A stretch of DNA of 64,000 nt from Chitinophagaceae bacterium (GTDB lineage: Bacteria > Bacteroidota > Bacteroidia > Chitinophagales > Chitinophagaceae), in assembly GCA_022843585.1 (NCBI GenBank), contig JALHNJ010000001.1, forward strand, positions 1,525,593 through 1,589,592. The letters are read 5' to 3'. Each line of letters begins with the position of its first letter. Position 1 is the first letter of the stretch. The position numbers and the translations under genes were made by a program. Positions 44,348-54,293 of the stretch are shown here, in pieces. The notes below the pieces were generated by a model. It was not told where the DNA came from and did not search any database. It worked only from the letters and a program-made list of their open reading frames with translations.

Positions 44348-45421
44348 TCATTTAGATAATTTATGAACTATCTTTTTTGTTTTCAATTTTCCCCAGGGTG
44401 TTGGAACATAGTTTTTATTATCCTCTTCCTTACAGGTTAATTCATTATCTGAATCTTTATTATTTGCCCAGCAATCAATATTGTATAAGGTTGTATCGGC
44501 AATATTAGTTAAGGCTTCATTGGTTGCAAATGCCTGGTGCGGCGTTACAATCACATTGGGAAAGCACATCAGCTTTTTCAGCATTTCATCCTGTATCCTG
44601 TTTTTGGAGTAATCATAAAAGAAAATGCCTTTTTCTTTTTCATAAACATCCAATCCCAGGTAACCAATTTTACCATTTTCCAATGCTTCTATAACTTGCT
44701 CTGTATTTATTACTGCTCCTCTTGCAGTATTGATAAGCATTACCCCAGACTTCATTTCATCTAGCATTTCCTTATTGATTAAATATTTGGTAGCCGCATT
44801 AAGCGGTGTGTGCAGGGTAATAATATCAGATGACAGGCACAGGGTTTTTAAATCAACATACTCCAGGTTATATTTCTTTGTTAGTTCTTTGTGCTCCACA
44901 ATATCATGTCCCAATAACCTGCATCCAAAGCCATGCAGGATTTTGGCCATCACAGTTCCTATTCTGCCAGTGCCAACGATACCCACCGTCTTTTGATGTA
45001 AATCAAACCCAACAAGATTGCCTAGGGTAAAGTTGTGGTGATGTACCTGCCTGTCGGCCAGTATTAGTTTTCTGTTCAGCGCCAGCATCAGTGATGCTGC
45101 ATGTTCCGCAATGGCATACGGCGAATACTCGGGCACATTGGCAACTTTTATTCCCAGTCCATTGGCCCTTTTAATATCAGTATTATCATAGCCAACAGCC
45201 CGGATAGCAATGTACTTTACGCCTGCTTCATGTAGTTTGTCAACAACGGCTGTTGATAAATCATCCCCTGTAAATACCACTACCGCTTCATGTCCCTGGG
45301 CCAACGGCGCTGTTTTCAGGTTTAAGGCTTCTTCCACAAAGGTCAGTTCATGGTTCCTTTTATTTGCCCTTTGCAAATATTGCTTTTCAAATTCTTTTGA
45401 ACTGTAAATAATTGTTTTCAT
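44348..45421 (-). CDS. ldhA: D-lactate dehydrogenase / 2-hydroxyacid dehydrogenase
   Basis: A 357-residue NAD-dependent D-2-hydroxyacid dehydrogenase. The dinucleotide loop GTGRIG is at residues 150-155. The catalytic residues are Arg234 (NTARGA), Glu near residue 261 (DVYEKEKG) and His295 (VTPHQAF). The segments AIRAVGYDNTDI and DLHQKTVGIVG are typical of fermentative D-lactate dehydrogenases. It would convert pyruvate to D-lactate while regenerating NAD. It lies 11 bases after the PEP synthase stop. Confidence 0.92.
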   Translation of the reverse strand: MKTIIYSSKEFEKQYLQRANKRNHELTFVEEALNLKTAPLAQGHEAVVVFTGDDLSTAVVDKLHEAGVKYIAIRAVGYDNTDIKRANGLGIKVANVPEYSPYAIAEHAASLMLALNRKLILADRQVHHHNFTLGNLVGFDLHQKTVGIVGTGRIGTVMAKILHGFGCRLLGHDIVEHKELTKKYNLEYVDLKTLCLSSDIITLHTPLNAATKYLINKEMLDEMKSGVMLINTARGAVINTEQVIEALENGKIGYLGLDVYEKEKGIFFYDYSKNRIQDEMLKKLMCFPNVIVTPHQAFATNEALTNIADTTLYNIDCWANNKDSDNELTCKEEDNKNYVPTPWGKLKTKKIVHKLSK

Positions 45422-45432
45422 TAAAAGATAAT

Positions 45433-47823
45433 TTAAGCATCAGTTAATAATTTCTTTTCGGCTTTTGAAATATTTTCTATCCCTTTAATCAGTGCATCGG
45501 GAGTAAAGGATATAGAATCAATACCGTTCTCTACCAGAAATTGTGAGAACTCCGGAAAATCACTTGGTGCCTGGCCACACAAACCAATTTTGATACCTGC
45601 ATTTTTTGCTGCGGCAATGGCCTGTGCTATCATGGTGGTTACTGCTTCATCGTTTTCATCAAACAGATGGCTAACTATTTCTGAATCCCTGTCAAGCCCC
45701 AGTGTAAGCTGTGTCAGGTCGTTGGAGCCAATTGAAAAACCATCGAAGAGTTGTGCAAACTTATCTGCCAATATCACATTACTCGGTATCTCAATCATTA
45801 CATAAACTTCCAACCCGTTTTCACCGCGTTTTAATCCGAATGATTCCATCGTTTGTAAAACTTTTTTTGCTTCCGCTATAGTTCGGCAGAATGGAATCAT
45901 CACTTTTACATTGGTGAGACCCATTTCATTTCTTACTCTTAAAACCGCTTCACATTCCAATCCAAATCCGGGTAAATAACGCTGGTCGTAATACCGGGAT
46001 GCACCACGAAAACCAATCATGGGGTTCTCTTCTTTCGGTTCATAATATTGTCCGCCGATCAGTGAAGCATATTCATTGGTTTTAAAATCACTCATCCGCA
46101 GAATTACCTGGTTGGGATAAAATGCTGCCGCCACTTTTGCAATGGATTCGGCCAACTGATGAACAAAATATTCCGTTTTACTTTTATAGCCCGTTGTCAT
46201 TTGAGCAATGGTATTTTTCACCGGGCTTTCCGGCAATTGGTCAAACTGCACCAATGCCATTGGGTGAATAAGGATGCTGTTGTTGATTATAAATTCCATT
46301 CTTAATAAGCCAACGCCCTTTCCAGGATAGTGAGAGAGTTCAAAAGCCCTGTCAGGATCTGCCAGTATAAATAATGGCGTAGTAGCTGTTTTCGGAACTT
46401 TTGATAAATCATCAGTAAGCACTTCAAACGGCACATTACCTTCCAGCACATTTCCTTCATCGCCTTCCATATTAGCTACTGTAATTATCTGCCCATCCTT
46501 AATTACCTGTGTAGCTTTGCCCGTACCTACAATAGCAGCAATGCCTAACTCACGGGCCACAATGGCTGAATGACTGGTACGTCCCCCTTTGTTGGTTACA
46601 ATGCTTACTGCTTTTCGTAAAAGAGAATTCCAGTCGGGGTTGGTAATGTCTGCAATTAATATATCGCCCTGCTGTAACTTATGTGCATCGCTGAGGGAAT
46701 GAATGATGCAGGCACGGCCACTGATTATTTTTTTACCCACTGCTTTTCCTTTACAAAGAATTTTGCCTTTTTCTTTCAGCTTATAGGTATAAACTTTGCC
46801 ATGTTCTTTTTGTGAATGAACGGTTTCGGGCCTTGCCTGGAGAATGTATATTTTATTTGTGATGCCATCTTTACCCCATTCAATATCCATCGCCATTGCA
46901 TAATGTTTTTCAATTTCATAACTCCACTTTGCTAATTGCAATACTTCACTGTCCGATAAAATCCAGGCGGTACGTTTATATAAGGGAGTTTCAATATTTT
47001 TTACGGGCCTTCCTGTTTCACCCTTTTCATCATACACCATTGTATGTTCTTTTTCTCCTTTTTTCCGGCTGATAATGGCATTCTTTCCCTGTGCAAGGGT
47101 AGGTTTGAATATCCAGTATTCGTCAGGGGTTACAGCTCCCTGCACCACATTTTCACCAAGGCCCCAGGCTCCGGTCATATAAATTGCATTTTCAAATCCG
47201 CTTTCAGGGTCAATAGTAAAAATTACACCGGCACAACCTTCATCCGAACGTACCATGTATTGCACACCTACTGATAAACCCACCTGCATGTGTTCAAATC
47301 GATTATCAATCCGGTATTTTATTGCCCGGTCGTTAAATAGAGATACATAACACTTATGTACTGCATTCAATAAATTTTCTGCTCCACGAATATTGAGAAA
47401 TGAATCATGTTGTCCCGCAAAGCTGGCCGTTGGTAAATCTTCTGCCGTAGCGCTGCTTCGTACTGCCACTGATAAATTGTTTTGATTGCCCGACAATTGA
47501 CGGTAAGCATTCAGAATTTCCGCCTTCACTTCATCCGGCATCACAGCATTTGTTACCAACGTTCTGCACTGCAAAGCAATTTTCGGAAGAGTGGAAAGCG
47601 ATTTACTGTCAATCGTATTCAATAATTGTTTAAGGGTTTCTGTCAATTTATTGTGCGATAGGAATGCACGGTAACTTTCCACTGTTATAGCAAAACCTTC
47701 TGGCACTTCAATGCCCAGCGGCTGTAGTTTATTAATCATTTCACCAAGCGATGCATTCTTACCACCTACTTCGGGCAGGTGAGTGAGATTGATTTTATTA
47801 AAGGGAATGGTATATGTGTTCAT
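45433..47823 (-). CDS. ppsA: Phosphoenolpyruvate synthase
   Basis: A 796-residue PpsA that makes PEP from pyruvate, ATP and water. The ATP-grasp domain opens with GGKNASLGEM and has RSSATAEDLPTASFAGQ. The phosphohistidine domain is GGRTSHSAIVARELG with His418, and the PEP-binding TIM barrel is C-terminal (SIGSNDLTQLTLGLDRDS). The start is ATG 47823; the frame stays open upstream into the neighbouring stress protein gene. It fits recovery from a pyruvate or lactate state. Confidence 0.95.
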   Translation of the reverse strand: MNTYTIPFNKINLTHLPEVGGKNASLGEMINKLQPLGIEVPEGFAITVESYRAFLSHNKLTETLKQLLNTIDSKSLSTLPKIALQCRTLVTNAVMPDEVKAEILNAYRQLSGNQNNLSVAVRSSATAEDLPTASFAGQHDSFLNIRGAENLLNAVHKCYVSLFNDRAIKYRIDNRFEHMQVGLSVGVQYMVRSDEGCAGVIFTIDPESGFENAIYMTGAWGLGENVVQGAVTPDEYWIFKPTLAQGKNAIISRKKGEKEHTMVYDEKGETGRPVKNIETPLYKRTAWILSDSEVLQLAKWSYEIEKHYAMAMDIEWGKDGITNKIYILQARPETVHSQKEHGKVYTYKLKEKGKILCKGKAVGKKIISGRACIIHSLSDAHKLQQGDILIADITNPDWNSLLRKAVSIVTNKGGRTSHSAIVARELGIAAIVGTGKATQVIKDGQIITVANMEGDEGNVLEGNVPFEVLTDDLSKVPKTATTPLFILADPDRAFELSHYPGKGVGLLRMEFIINNSILIHPMALVQFDQLPESPVKNTIAQMTTGYKSKTEYFVHQLAESIAKVAAAFYPNQVILRMSDFKTNEYASLIGGQYYEPKEENPMIGFRGASRYYDQRYLPGFGLECEAVLRVRNEMGLTNVKVMIPFCRTIAEAKKVLQTMESFGLKRGENGLEVYVMIEIPSNVILADKFAQLFDGFSIGSNDLTQLTLGLDRDSEIVSHLFDENDEAVTTMIAQAIAAAKNAGIKIGLCGQAPSDFPEFSQFLVENGIDSISFTPDALIKGIENISKAEKKLLTDA

Positions 47824-47857
47824 TATTTCATCTTTTATGTTTTGAACTATTTTTTCT

Positions 47858-48706
47858 TTACTCTTCTTCCGGTACAATTAACAAAGGCTTCTTAGTTATA
47901 TACGCCATGTTTTGTGTAAAGCTTTTTATGAAGAACTTTACTAGAAAACTCTTTTTCCTCCGCACCATTACCATTAAATCATAAGGGAATTTCTTATCCA
48001 GCGTCTCCATCGTTTCAATAACAGAAGATGTTTCCAGCAGGTGGAATTTTATTTTGGATTCATTAAAATTCCTTTGCATGGAAAAAGCATAGGTATCAAA
48101 ATCATTCCTTTCCTTTTCTTTTTCAGATGCTGTTACGTAAACACCTAGAAAATGAAGAACAGATATATCAGCTTTGTACAGCTTTGCAATAGCATCTACC
48201 AGTGTTAATGCCTGTTTGTCTGATTTTTGATAATTGGTAGCAAAAACTATTTGCTTGATTTCTTCTAATTCATATTTTGAAGGAACAAGCAACACAGGTA
48301 AATCAGATTTTTCTATTATCCGTGCTGCCACAGAGCCAATAATTGTTTTCTTTAAACCGCTGGCTCCTTGAGTACCCATTACTACCAGGTCAATATGGCT
48401 ATGCTCTGTAAAACCAAGGATATTGTCAATAAGCGGCGAACGGCCAACGATAGTTGAAACCGCTACATCTGTAGCATTACCCATTACTTTCTTTTTAAGC
48501 CGTTGCAAACGCTTAACAATATTTGCTTCGTTTTGTCCATTCTGTTGTTCCCTCATTTTTTCTGTGCCTACAAAAGTAGATTCCACTGCTAAATAAGTAT
48601 GATAGAGGATTACAGTACCCTTTACTTTTGCTGCTATATCAACAGCAAAGCGAAATGCTTTTTCAGCAGTGGGTGAAAAGTCAGTTGGAACTAATATCCG
48701 TTTCAT
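47858..48706 (-). CDS. Universal stress protein, tandem UspA
   Basis: A 282-residue double UspA protein. The first domain begins MKRILVPTDFSPTAEKAF and carries an intact nucleotide loop (MGTQGASGLKKTIIGS), and the second domain ends PLLIVPEEE with a basic segment (MVRRKKSFLVKFF) where the loop should be. It lies 34 bases before the PEP synthase start and 33 after the next stress protein. Confidence 0.93.
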   Translation of the reverse strand: MKRILVPTDFSPTAEKAFRFAVDIAAKVKGTVILYHTYLAVESTFVGTEKMREQQNGQNEANIVKRLQRLKKKVMGNATDVAVSTIVGRSPLIDNILGFTEHSHIDLVVMGTQGASGLKKTIIGSVAARIIEKSDLPVLLVPSKYELEEIKQIVFATNYQKSDKQALTLVDAIAKLYKADISVLHFLGVYVTASEKEKERNDFDTYAFSMQRNFNESKIKFHLLETSSVIETMETLDKKFPYDLMVMVRRKKSFLVKFFIKSFTQNMAYITKKPLLIVPEEE

Positions 48707-48739
48707 ATAGCTGCATTTAATTTTAAATTAGTGTGATAA

Positions 48740-49600
48740 TCAAATTTTACTTTCCTGTTTCCCAGGAATAACCAGCAACGGGATTTTTGTATGATAACTC
48801 ATCCGTTTGGTTTTGCTGGGATGAAAAACCCTGTCCCAAAAACCACGTTGATAAGTAACCATCGCCAGTATATCAATTTCATTTTCATCAATATGTTTTT
48901 GCAATGTTTCCTCAAACTCTTTCCCGTAAAGATGTGTTGCAGTCAGGGCTTCTTCTTTATACTGTTCTTTCAGCATTTTTTCATACTGCGGCGTTTTACG
49001 GGTATGCTCCAGGAAGGTTTCTGCTTTATCATCATCCTCATCTGTCATTACGGCTACATTCACCTGCGTCATATACAAATCGGCCAGTTCAAATACAAAA
49101 TCAAGGATGGCAGGTTCTTTTTCAAAATGATTGGTGGACAGTAAAAGTTTCTCTGGCTTCTTCCATTCATAATAAAAAGGAATTACCATTAACGGCACTT
49201 TGGTTTTTCCAATTACAGCGGCTGTTTTACTGCCCCACAACTTTTCTTTTATAGCACCTGCGCCTAAAGTGCCCATTACTACTAGGTCAATGCCCAGTTT
49301 TTCTGTTGCCTGGAGAACAGCATCTACTAAGGGGGTTACGGCTACAAGGGTATTAACTATTACTCCTTCTGTTTCTTCAATAACCTTTTTAACATCAGCT
49401 AATTTATTATGTACATCATCCAACATGCTTTGGTTAAACTCATTGTTTACCCCCATGTAATCGGTATAAACATTCCCGTTCATTTCAAACACATGTAACA
49501 AGGTAATTTCCACCGGAAGATATTTGGCTGACTGAACTGCAAAGTCAACCGCATTATTGGCGCAGGTTGAAAAATCGGTTGGTACTAATATTTTTTTCAT
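48740..49600 (-). CDS. Universal stress protein, tandem UspA
   Basis: A 286-residue double UspA protein starting MKKILVPTDFSTCANNAV. The N-terminal nucleotide loop is intact (MGTLGAGAIKEKLWGS), and the C-terminal domain has the reduced loop MVTYQRGFWDRVF. It follows the site-2 protease gene on the same strand after 35 bases and precedes another stress protein. Confidence 0.93.
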   Translation of the reverse strand: MKKILVPTDFSTCANNAVDFAVQSAKYLPVEITLLHVFEMNGNVYTDYMGVNNEFNQSMLDDVHNKLADVKKVIEETEGVIVNTLVAVTPLVDAVLQATEKLGIDLVVMGTLGAGAIKEKLWGSKTAAVIGKTKVPLMVIPFYYEWKKPEKLLLSTNHFEKEPAILDFVFELADLYMTQVNVAVMTDEDDDKAETFLEHTRKTPQYEKMLKEQYKEEALTATHLYGKEFEETLQKHIDENEIDILAMVTYQRGFWDRVFHPSKTKRMSYHTKIPLLVIPGKQESKI

Positions 49601-49635
49601 TTGATTAAATTTTGTTTTTATAATTAATTCCGTTC

Positions 49636-50757
49636 TTAAATCTTTTTAATCAATGCCTTTAACCGTTCATGCTCTTTTGGGCTAAGCTGGTGAAGCATCA
49701 GGTATTCTAAAATGCACATCAGGCTTATTACTCCTTTAAAAATTTCTTCCTGCATTACAGGATAGTTACGGTACGGAAATGCAACCAGCGTTTTAAAACC
49801 TTCCGTAACGCTATCATCTGCATTAAAAAAAATCAGGGTTTCTTTCATAAGTTTTTTCACCGGCAGGGTATAGTTTTTTTCAGCGGCTTCATTTATGATG
49901 CTCATCCGGTGTATGGTGCCGATAGGTTTTCCACCTTCCATTACCATAAAGTGCTTGGTATGATTATTCATTAAAGTACCCATAACTTCCTGCACGGTGC
50001 TCTCCGCCTGCAGACTATGATAATCATTCACCACTACTTCTCCGAAGGTTAAATCACTTACCAGAGTGCGGAGATAAAGCACATATTCTTCTGATTGCAC
50101 GGCTGCAAAAATCAACAGGCTTATTACTACCAATAATAGGTTGACATAAATAATTGCCGCTACAAAAAATGCTGCTGCAAGGATTTTACCAATTACAATA
50201 ACAATGCTGGTGGCTTTAAAATAATTCATCTTTAATCCGAGTACAGCTCTCAGAATGCGGCCACCATCTAAAGGAAAAGCTGGTATGATGTTGATAGCAA
50301 AAATCCCCAGGTTTACTAAATGGAGTTTATAGAGTAAATCATTTTCATGGATAATATCAAAATGACTTGCAATGTTCCAGATTGGTTCGTGGGATTGTAT
50401 AAAAGGAAGCAACAAACCAGCTATGGCAAGATTAACAAATGGCCCTGCCAAACTTATGAGCAATTCTTCTTTAAGATTTTTAGGGAAGTTTTCATAAGAT
50501 GAAACTCCGCCTGTAGGCAATAAGATAATTTCATTGGTATGGATATTGAAATACTTTGCTGTTCGGTAATGAATCGTTTCGTGAAGGACAACACTCAAAA
50601 AAACCAGTACTATAAAAATCAGTGACCACACGATATTATTAAGCGTTAAACCGTTAACTGCATTGGCAGCAATCACCCATACAACCAGGATTAAGAATGT
50701 CCAGTGTATCTTAATCGTTATTCCCTTTATCGTACCAAGTTTAATACTTCCTTTCAT
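49636..50757 (-). CDS. Site-2 family (M50) membrane metalloprotease with CBS pair
   Basis: A 373-residue intramembrane zinc protease. The active site is HETIH (His59, Glu60, His63) in the second helix and the second metal motif is PLDGGRILRA after the fourth. Two CBS modules (from about residue 240; VQEVMGTLMNNHTKHFMVM and SVTEGFKTLVAFPY) follow, which often bind adenine nucleotides. It could activate a stress-response regulator by intramembrane cleavage. It lies between a stress protein and the eRF1-like gene. Confidence 0.92.
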   Translation of the reverse strand: MKGSIKLGTIKGITIKIHWTFLILVVWVIAANAVNGLTLNNIVWSLIFIVLVFLSVVLHETIHYRTAKYFNIHTNEIILLPTGGVSSYENFPKNLKEELLISLAGPFVNLAIAGLLLPFIQSHEPIWNIASHFDIIHENDLLYKLHLVNLGIFAINIIPAFPLDGGRILRAVLGLKMNYFKATSIVIVIGKILAAAFFVAAIIYVNLLLVVISLLIFAAVQSEEYVLYLRTLVSDLTFGEVVVNDYHSLQAESTVQEVMGTLMNNHTKHFMVMEGGKPIGTIHRMSIINEAAEKNYTLPVKKLMKETLIFFNADDSVTEGFKTLVAFPYRNYPVMQEEIFKGVISLMCILEYLMLHQLSPKEHERLKALIKKI

Positions 50758-50796
50758 CTTATTGAATTTGCATTACACAATTATTAATAGCCACTT

Positions 50797-51933
50797 TTAA
50801 TAAAGGCTGCCACCTGCTGTGGATTGCCTGTAAACAGGCAAAGCTTTATTACTTCCCTGGAGCAACACAATCCCTCCCATATCTTTCAGTAAACCGGCTT
50901 CTGTAATTTCAATCCGATTGCCCCTTACCAGAAATTTTTCAAGCTGTTGCATAAATTCTTCTGCCATTTGAAAAAGACCACCTGTCTTATTTGATTTTGG
51001 CAACTGCTTTTTTAAATGTTTATCCACCAGTAATAAACCATCTGCACATTTATCAAAAGCCTTTAACACAGTATCAAAATGAGAGATAAGGGAACCTGTT
51101 TCTTTAGCAATAATGATTTTTGTTTTAGTAAATTTCGACTGCCAGTAACTCCAGTGACCGGTAATTTCATCTATAAGTGATTCTTTTATTTCAGAACGGA
51201 ACGGGGATGCATGATATAGTAATGTAAAAAACTGTTTTGAGTAAGGTGTACTATTGCAAAACCCTTCCAACATATTTAGTTTGCCGGTAACAAATACAGG
51301 CTTTTCATATTTGCCGTTCAGTAATTCAACTGTATCCGCTGCCTTCTTAAACAAATTACTCACACTGGGTTCGTGATTATTTTCATAGACCTTATGAAGC
51401 TTCTTATTGAAATAATCGTATAGAATCACACTTTTTTCATTTAAAACAAAATAAAAGAATTCTGCTTCCTGCTGCATGTTTGCTGCCAGATCAAGTACGG
51501 AGACTGACTTGCTTAAAAATACTACCGGCTTTACAGGGAAGCTGAGATAAAATATTTTTTCCTCATCAGGCGTAAGTATTATTGCCAGGCTTTTACGGTG
51601 GGTATTAAAATTTAATTTTGGAAATAGTTTTTCCAAACGGGTAAGTATTGTATTGGCACATTCTTCACTATACCGGCTCTTCAGTTTTGCTTTAACCATT
51701 TCCATCCCATTGTTCAAAACTGAATGAATGGATTTTTCATCCCACATTGAGGGTTGAAAAGGAATAGCCAACCCTATTGAGGAAAAAACAGTCCTTGTAT
51801 TCGTTATTTTCTTTTTTGCAATATTTTTTTCCTGCAACACCGCCATTGGTTTATACATCAGTAGTTTTGACTGGCTGATATTTTCCTCAAAAATGGCAGG
51901 TGCCATATTGTGAGTTTGAAGTGTTGCAACCAT
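50797..51933 (-). CDS. baeRF-type (eRF1-like) protein
   Basis: A 378-residue protein with the layout of the bacterial archaeo-eukaryotic release factor-like (baeRF) family. The middle part has KPVVFLSKSVSVLDLA and a mostly beta pattern. The last third carries the typical end RGNRIEITEAGLLKDMGGIV. Function is not established; these proteins are proposed to act on ribosomes. The start at 51933 is the first ATG of the frame, though MAPAIFEEN (8 residues on) is possible. Confidence 0.65.
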   Translation of the reverse strand: MVATLQTHNMAPAIFEENISQSKLLMYKPMAVLQEKNIAKKKITNTRTVFSSIGLAIPFQPSMWDEKSIHSVLNNGMEMVKAKLKSRYSEECANTILTRLEKLFPKLNFNTHRKSLAIILTPDEEKIFYLSFPVKPVVFLSKSVSVLDLAANMQQEAEFFYFVLNEKSVILYDYFNKKLHKVYENNHEPSVSNLFKKAADTVELLNGKYEKPVFVTGKLNMLEGFCNSTPYSKQFFTLLYHASPFRSEIKESLIDEITGHWSYWQSKFTKTKIIIAKETGSLISHFDTVLKAFDKCADGLLLVDKHLKKQLPKSNKTGGLFQMAEEFMQQLEKFLVRGNRIEITEAGLLKDMGGIVLLQGSNKALPVYRQSTAGGSLY

Positions 51934-51965
51934 GATTGTATATTTTAAATTGTGGAGAATGAACG

Positions 51966-52808
51966 TTACTTGTTATGAGCTATAAACAAAGGCGTATCTA
52001 ATTCCTTCATCAATGTATCGGCCATGCTGGTTTTAAACCAACGGCTCAGTTCACTTCGCCGGTAGGCACCCAATACCACCAGTTCATTTTCTTTATGGTT
52101 AAGCAAATGGCCAATTACCTGTTCTTCAACACCGCCTTTAACCACCGTGAAACTTGCCTTTGGGAAATGTCTTTTAATAAACTCCCTCATCAGTTTATTA
52201 TCCGGTACCCGTGATGTGGCCATAAAGTTGTTTTTCACTGTCAATACTTCAACCGGCAAATCCATAAAACTGCCAAACAGATAGCTGAACATTTTTACCG
52301 CATACAAAGCAGATGGGCCTCCATCATACAGTAACACTATTTTGTCAATAGGTTTGAAATTATTGGGCACCACCAACACGGGGCATTGCACATCGCCCAG
52401 CAAATCTTTCATAAACCGTGTAGGCGATTCCTGCTTGTATTTGGTGAATGTTTCAAATTCATTAATCACTATCAGGTCAGCAAACATGCTTTCTTTTTTC
52501 AGGTCGTTGATGGCAAAACCTTTGTCACGGTGAATAGAAAAATGGATGCCGGCTTTACTGCATGCTTTCTGAAATTGCTGTGCGGCATCATCTCTTTTCT
52601 TTTTATCTTTTGCATCCAGTTCTTTCATCTTTTCCTCGTAATTTTTATAAGTTTTCATAACTTTTACCACATTATAACTGCGGTAAATAAATTCGTCGAG
52701 AAATACACCTATCAGGTGGGCATTGGCAGTTTGTGTTAACTGTATGGCATAGTCCAGTGTGCTTTTTGACATATAGAATCCATCAAAAACGGCTAAGAAC
52801 TTTTTCAT
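51966..52808 (-). CDS. Universal stress protein lacking ATP loop
   Basis: A 280-residue protein with two UspA-like domains. The start MKKFLAVFDGFYMSKST and the strand CPVLVVPNNFK are UspA-like. The nucleotide loop of the first domain is not preserved: the region reads FTKYKQESPTRFMKDLLG instead of the G-2x-G-9x-G motif. The second domain has GAYRRSELSRWFKTS, also without the motif. It pairs with the similarly altered neighbouring protein. Confidence 0.85.
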   Translation of the reverse strand: MKKFLAVFDGFYMSKSTLDYAIQLTQTANAHLIGVFLDEFIYRSYNVVKVMKTYKNYEEKMKELDAKDKKKRDDAAQQFQKACSKAGIHFSIHRDKGFAINDLKKESMFADLIVINEFETFTKYKQESPTRFMKDLLGDVQCPVLVVPNNFKPIDKIVLLYDGGPSALYAVKMFSYLFGSFMDLPVEVLTVKNNFMATSRVPDNKLMREFIKRHFPKASFTVVKGGVEEQVIGHLLNHKENELVVLGAYRRSELSRWFKTSMADTLMKELDTPLFIAHNK

Positions 52809-52819
52809 TATTTATAAGT

Positions 52820-53644
52820 TTAAGGATGAGTGATAAAAACCGGCATATCCAGTGTTTTTAAAATATTACCCGCTTTGCTTTTCTTAAAGAACTGCGAAAT
52901 TTTACTTCTGCCATAAGCCCCGAAGGTTACCATACAATCTTTTTGTTTGGAAAGATGGGAGAGTATAGCGGCAGATGGGCTGCCCATCAGTATCTTGAAT
53001 TCCACATTCGTATAATGATGCTGCAGGTATTCTTTAATATTCCTTTTATGCTTTGTGGCTTCATCTTCATTTTTTGTTACATACAGCAGTGTAACTTTCT
53101 TATCCCGGAAATGGGGGAACAAATAAGTGAACTGCCGGATGGCATACATAGAAGAAGAACTTCCGTTGCTGGTAAAAAAAACTTCGTTTATCTCCTGAAT
53201 GTTTTTGGACATAACCATCACAGCGCATTGTGCATGGGTTAAAACTTCTTCTGCAAACCTGGTAGGCCCTTGCTCATAGTTTAAAGCAAATGATAAATCG
53301 TCCGACATTAACAGCATGTCTGCAAAACGGCTTGCTTCAATGGTTTCATCTTCGGGCACACCCCTAGCTCTGGTATAATTTCCACTATGGCCTGATTCAG
53401 TACATGCCTGCTTATAAATTTCAATATTATTTTCAATGGTTTCTTTTCTGATTATATCAGTTTCTTTTTCTGAAAGCTGGTAGCCTGCCAAGTGCCCGTA
53501 TTTACTGAACGGCACATATACTTCTGTCAGATTTTCTAAAAAAATAGCAGTAAGCTCCGCATTGGCCTGTTTGGCAATAAAGGCAGGAAACTGAAGCTGC
53601 TCTTTATTGAAATTGGTTGCGTCTATTGCAAGCAGTATTTTCAT
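52820..53644 (-). CDS. Universal stress protein lacking ATP loop
   Basis: A 274-residue two-domain UspA-like protein starting MKILLAIDATNFNKEQL. The first domain has LNYEQGPTRFAEEVL where a nucleotide loop is expected, close to the variant in the next gene, so the two share a lineage. The second domain ends MPVFITHP. It follows the Hsp20 gene by 33 bases on the same strand. Confidence 0.85.
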   Translation of the reverse strand: MKILLAIDATNFNKEQLQFPAFIAKQANAELTAIFLENLTEVYVPFSKYGHLAGYQLSEKETDIIRKETIENNIEIYKQACTESGHSGNYTRARGVPEDETIEASRFADMLLMSDDLSFALNYEQGPTRFAEEVLTHAQCAVMVMSKNIQEINEVFFTSNGSSSSMYAIRQFTYLFPHFRDKKVTLLYVTKNEDEATKHKRNIKEYLQHHYTNVEFKILMGSPSAAILSHLSKQKDCMVTFGAYGRSKISQFFKKSKAGNILKTLDMPVFITHP

Positions 53645-53677
53645 AACAGAATAATTTGAAGTTTATAAAGTGATTAT

Positions 53678-54124
53678 TTAATAAATAATAACCCTTTCCA
53701 CATGGTTTATAACCCGTTCTTTACTTTTGGGCAGTCTTATACATAGGATGCCATCCTTATACACAGCACTTAAAAAATCAGCATCAACATTTCCAGGTAT
53801 AACAATTTCCCTTTTAAAGCAGCAATAGTTAAACTCAAGCTGGTGATACAGTTTACTGCCTGCACCTGTTTCTTTATGCAACACAGCAATGGACAGTACA
53901 TTTTCATCAATGCTTACCAGAAAATCACCACTCTTTAACCCCGGAGCAGCCACTTCAATAATGAATGCATCCTTTATCTCTGCCACATTAATCAGTGGCT
54001 TTATTTCTCCTACATGCGGTTTTTGCAATTCAGCCATCAGTTCATCCAGCGTAAGCGGAGCCGGTACGTACTGCCTGAGATAATCAGATTTTTTTTCGGG
54101 ACAATTTAGATTTGTGTGTGTCAT
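53678..54124 (-). CDS. Small heat-shock protein Hsp20
   Basis: A 148-residue alpha-crystallin-domain chaperone. The start is ATG 54124 (MTHTNLNCPEK); the frame is open upstream but reads as a hydrophobic tail without family likeness. The alpha-crystallin beta sandwich runs from about residue 48 (INVAEIKDAFIIEVAAPGLK) to the C-terminal strand with GILCIRLPKSKERV. It would hold unfolding proteins during stress. It is the first gene of a group of stress proteins. Confidence 0.9.
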   Translation of the reverse strand: MTHTNLNCPEKKSDYLRQYVPAPLTLDELMAELQKPHVGEIKPLINVAEIKDAFIIEVAAPGLKSGDFLVSIDENVLSIAVLHKETGAGSKLYHQLEFNYCCFKREIVIPGNVDADFLSAVYKDGILCIRLPKSKERVINHVERVIIY

Positions 54125-54293
54125 GGTCTGTCTTTTATGTGTTATAAGATAATTACTCAACCTTCCAATAACAATGATTAGCATTATCAATTATTATGAT
54201 AATCCTCACTCATACTACAGTTGGTTTGGAGTTTTGATGGGGTATGAAAGACAGGAATAGAGTTATTGTATGGGCCAATAAATCAGCAGGAAA

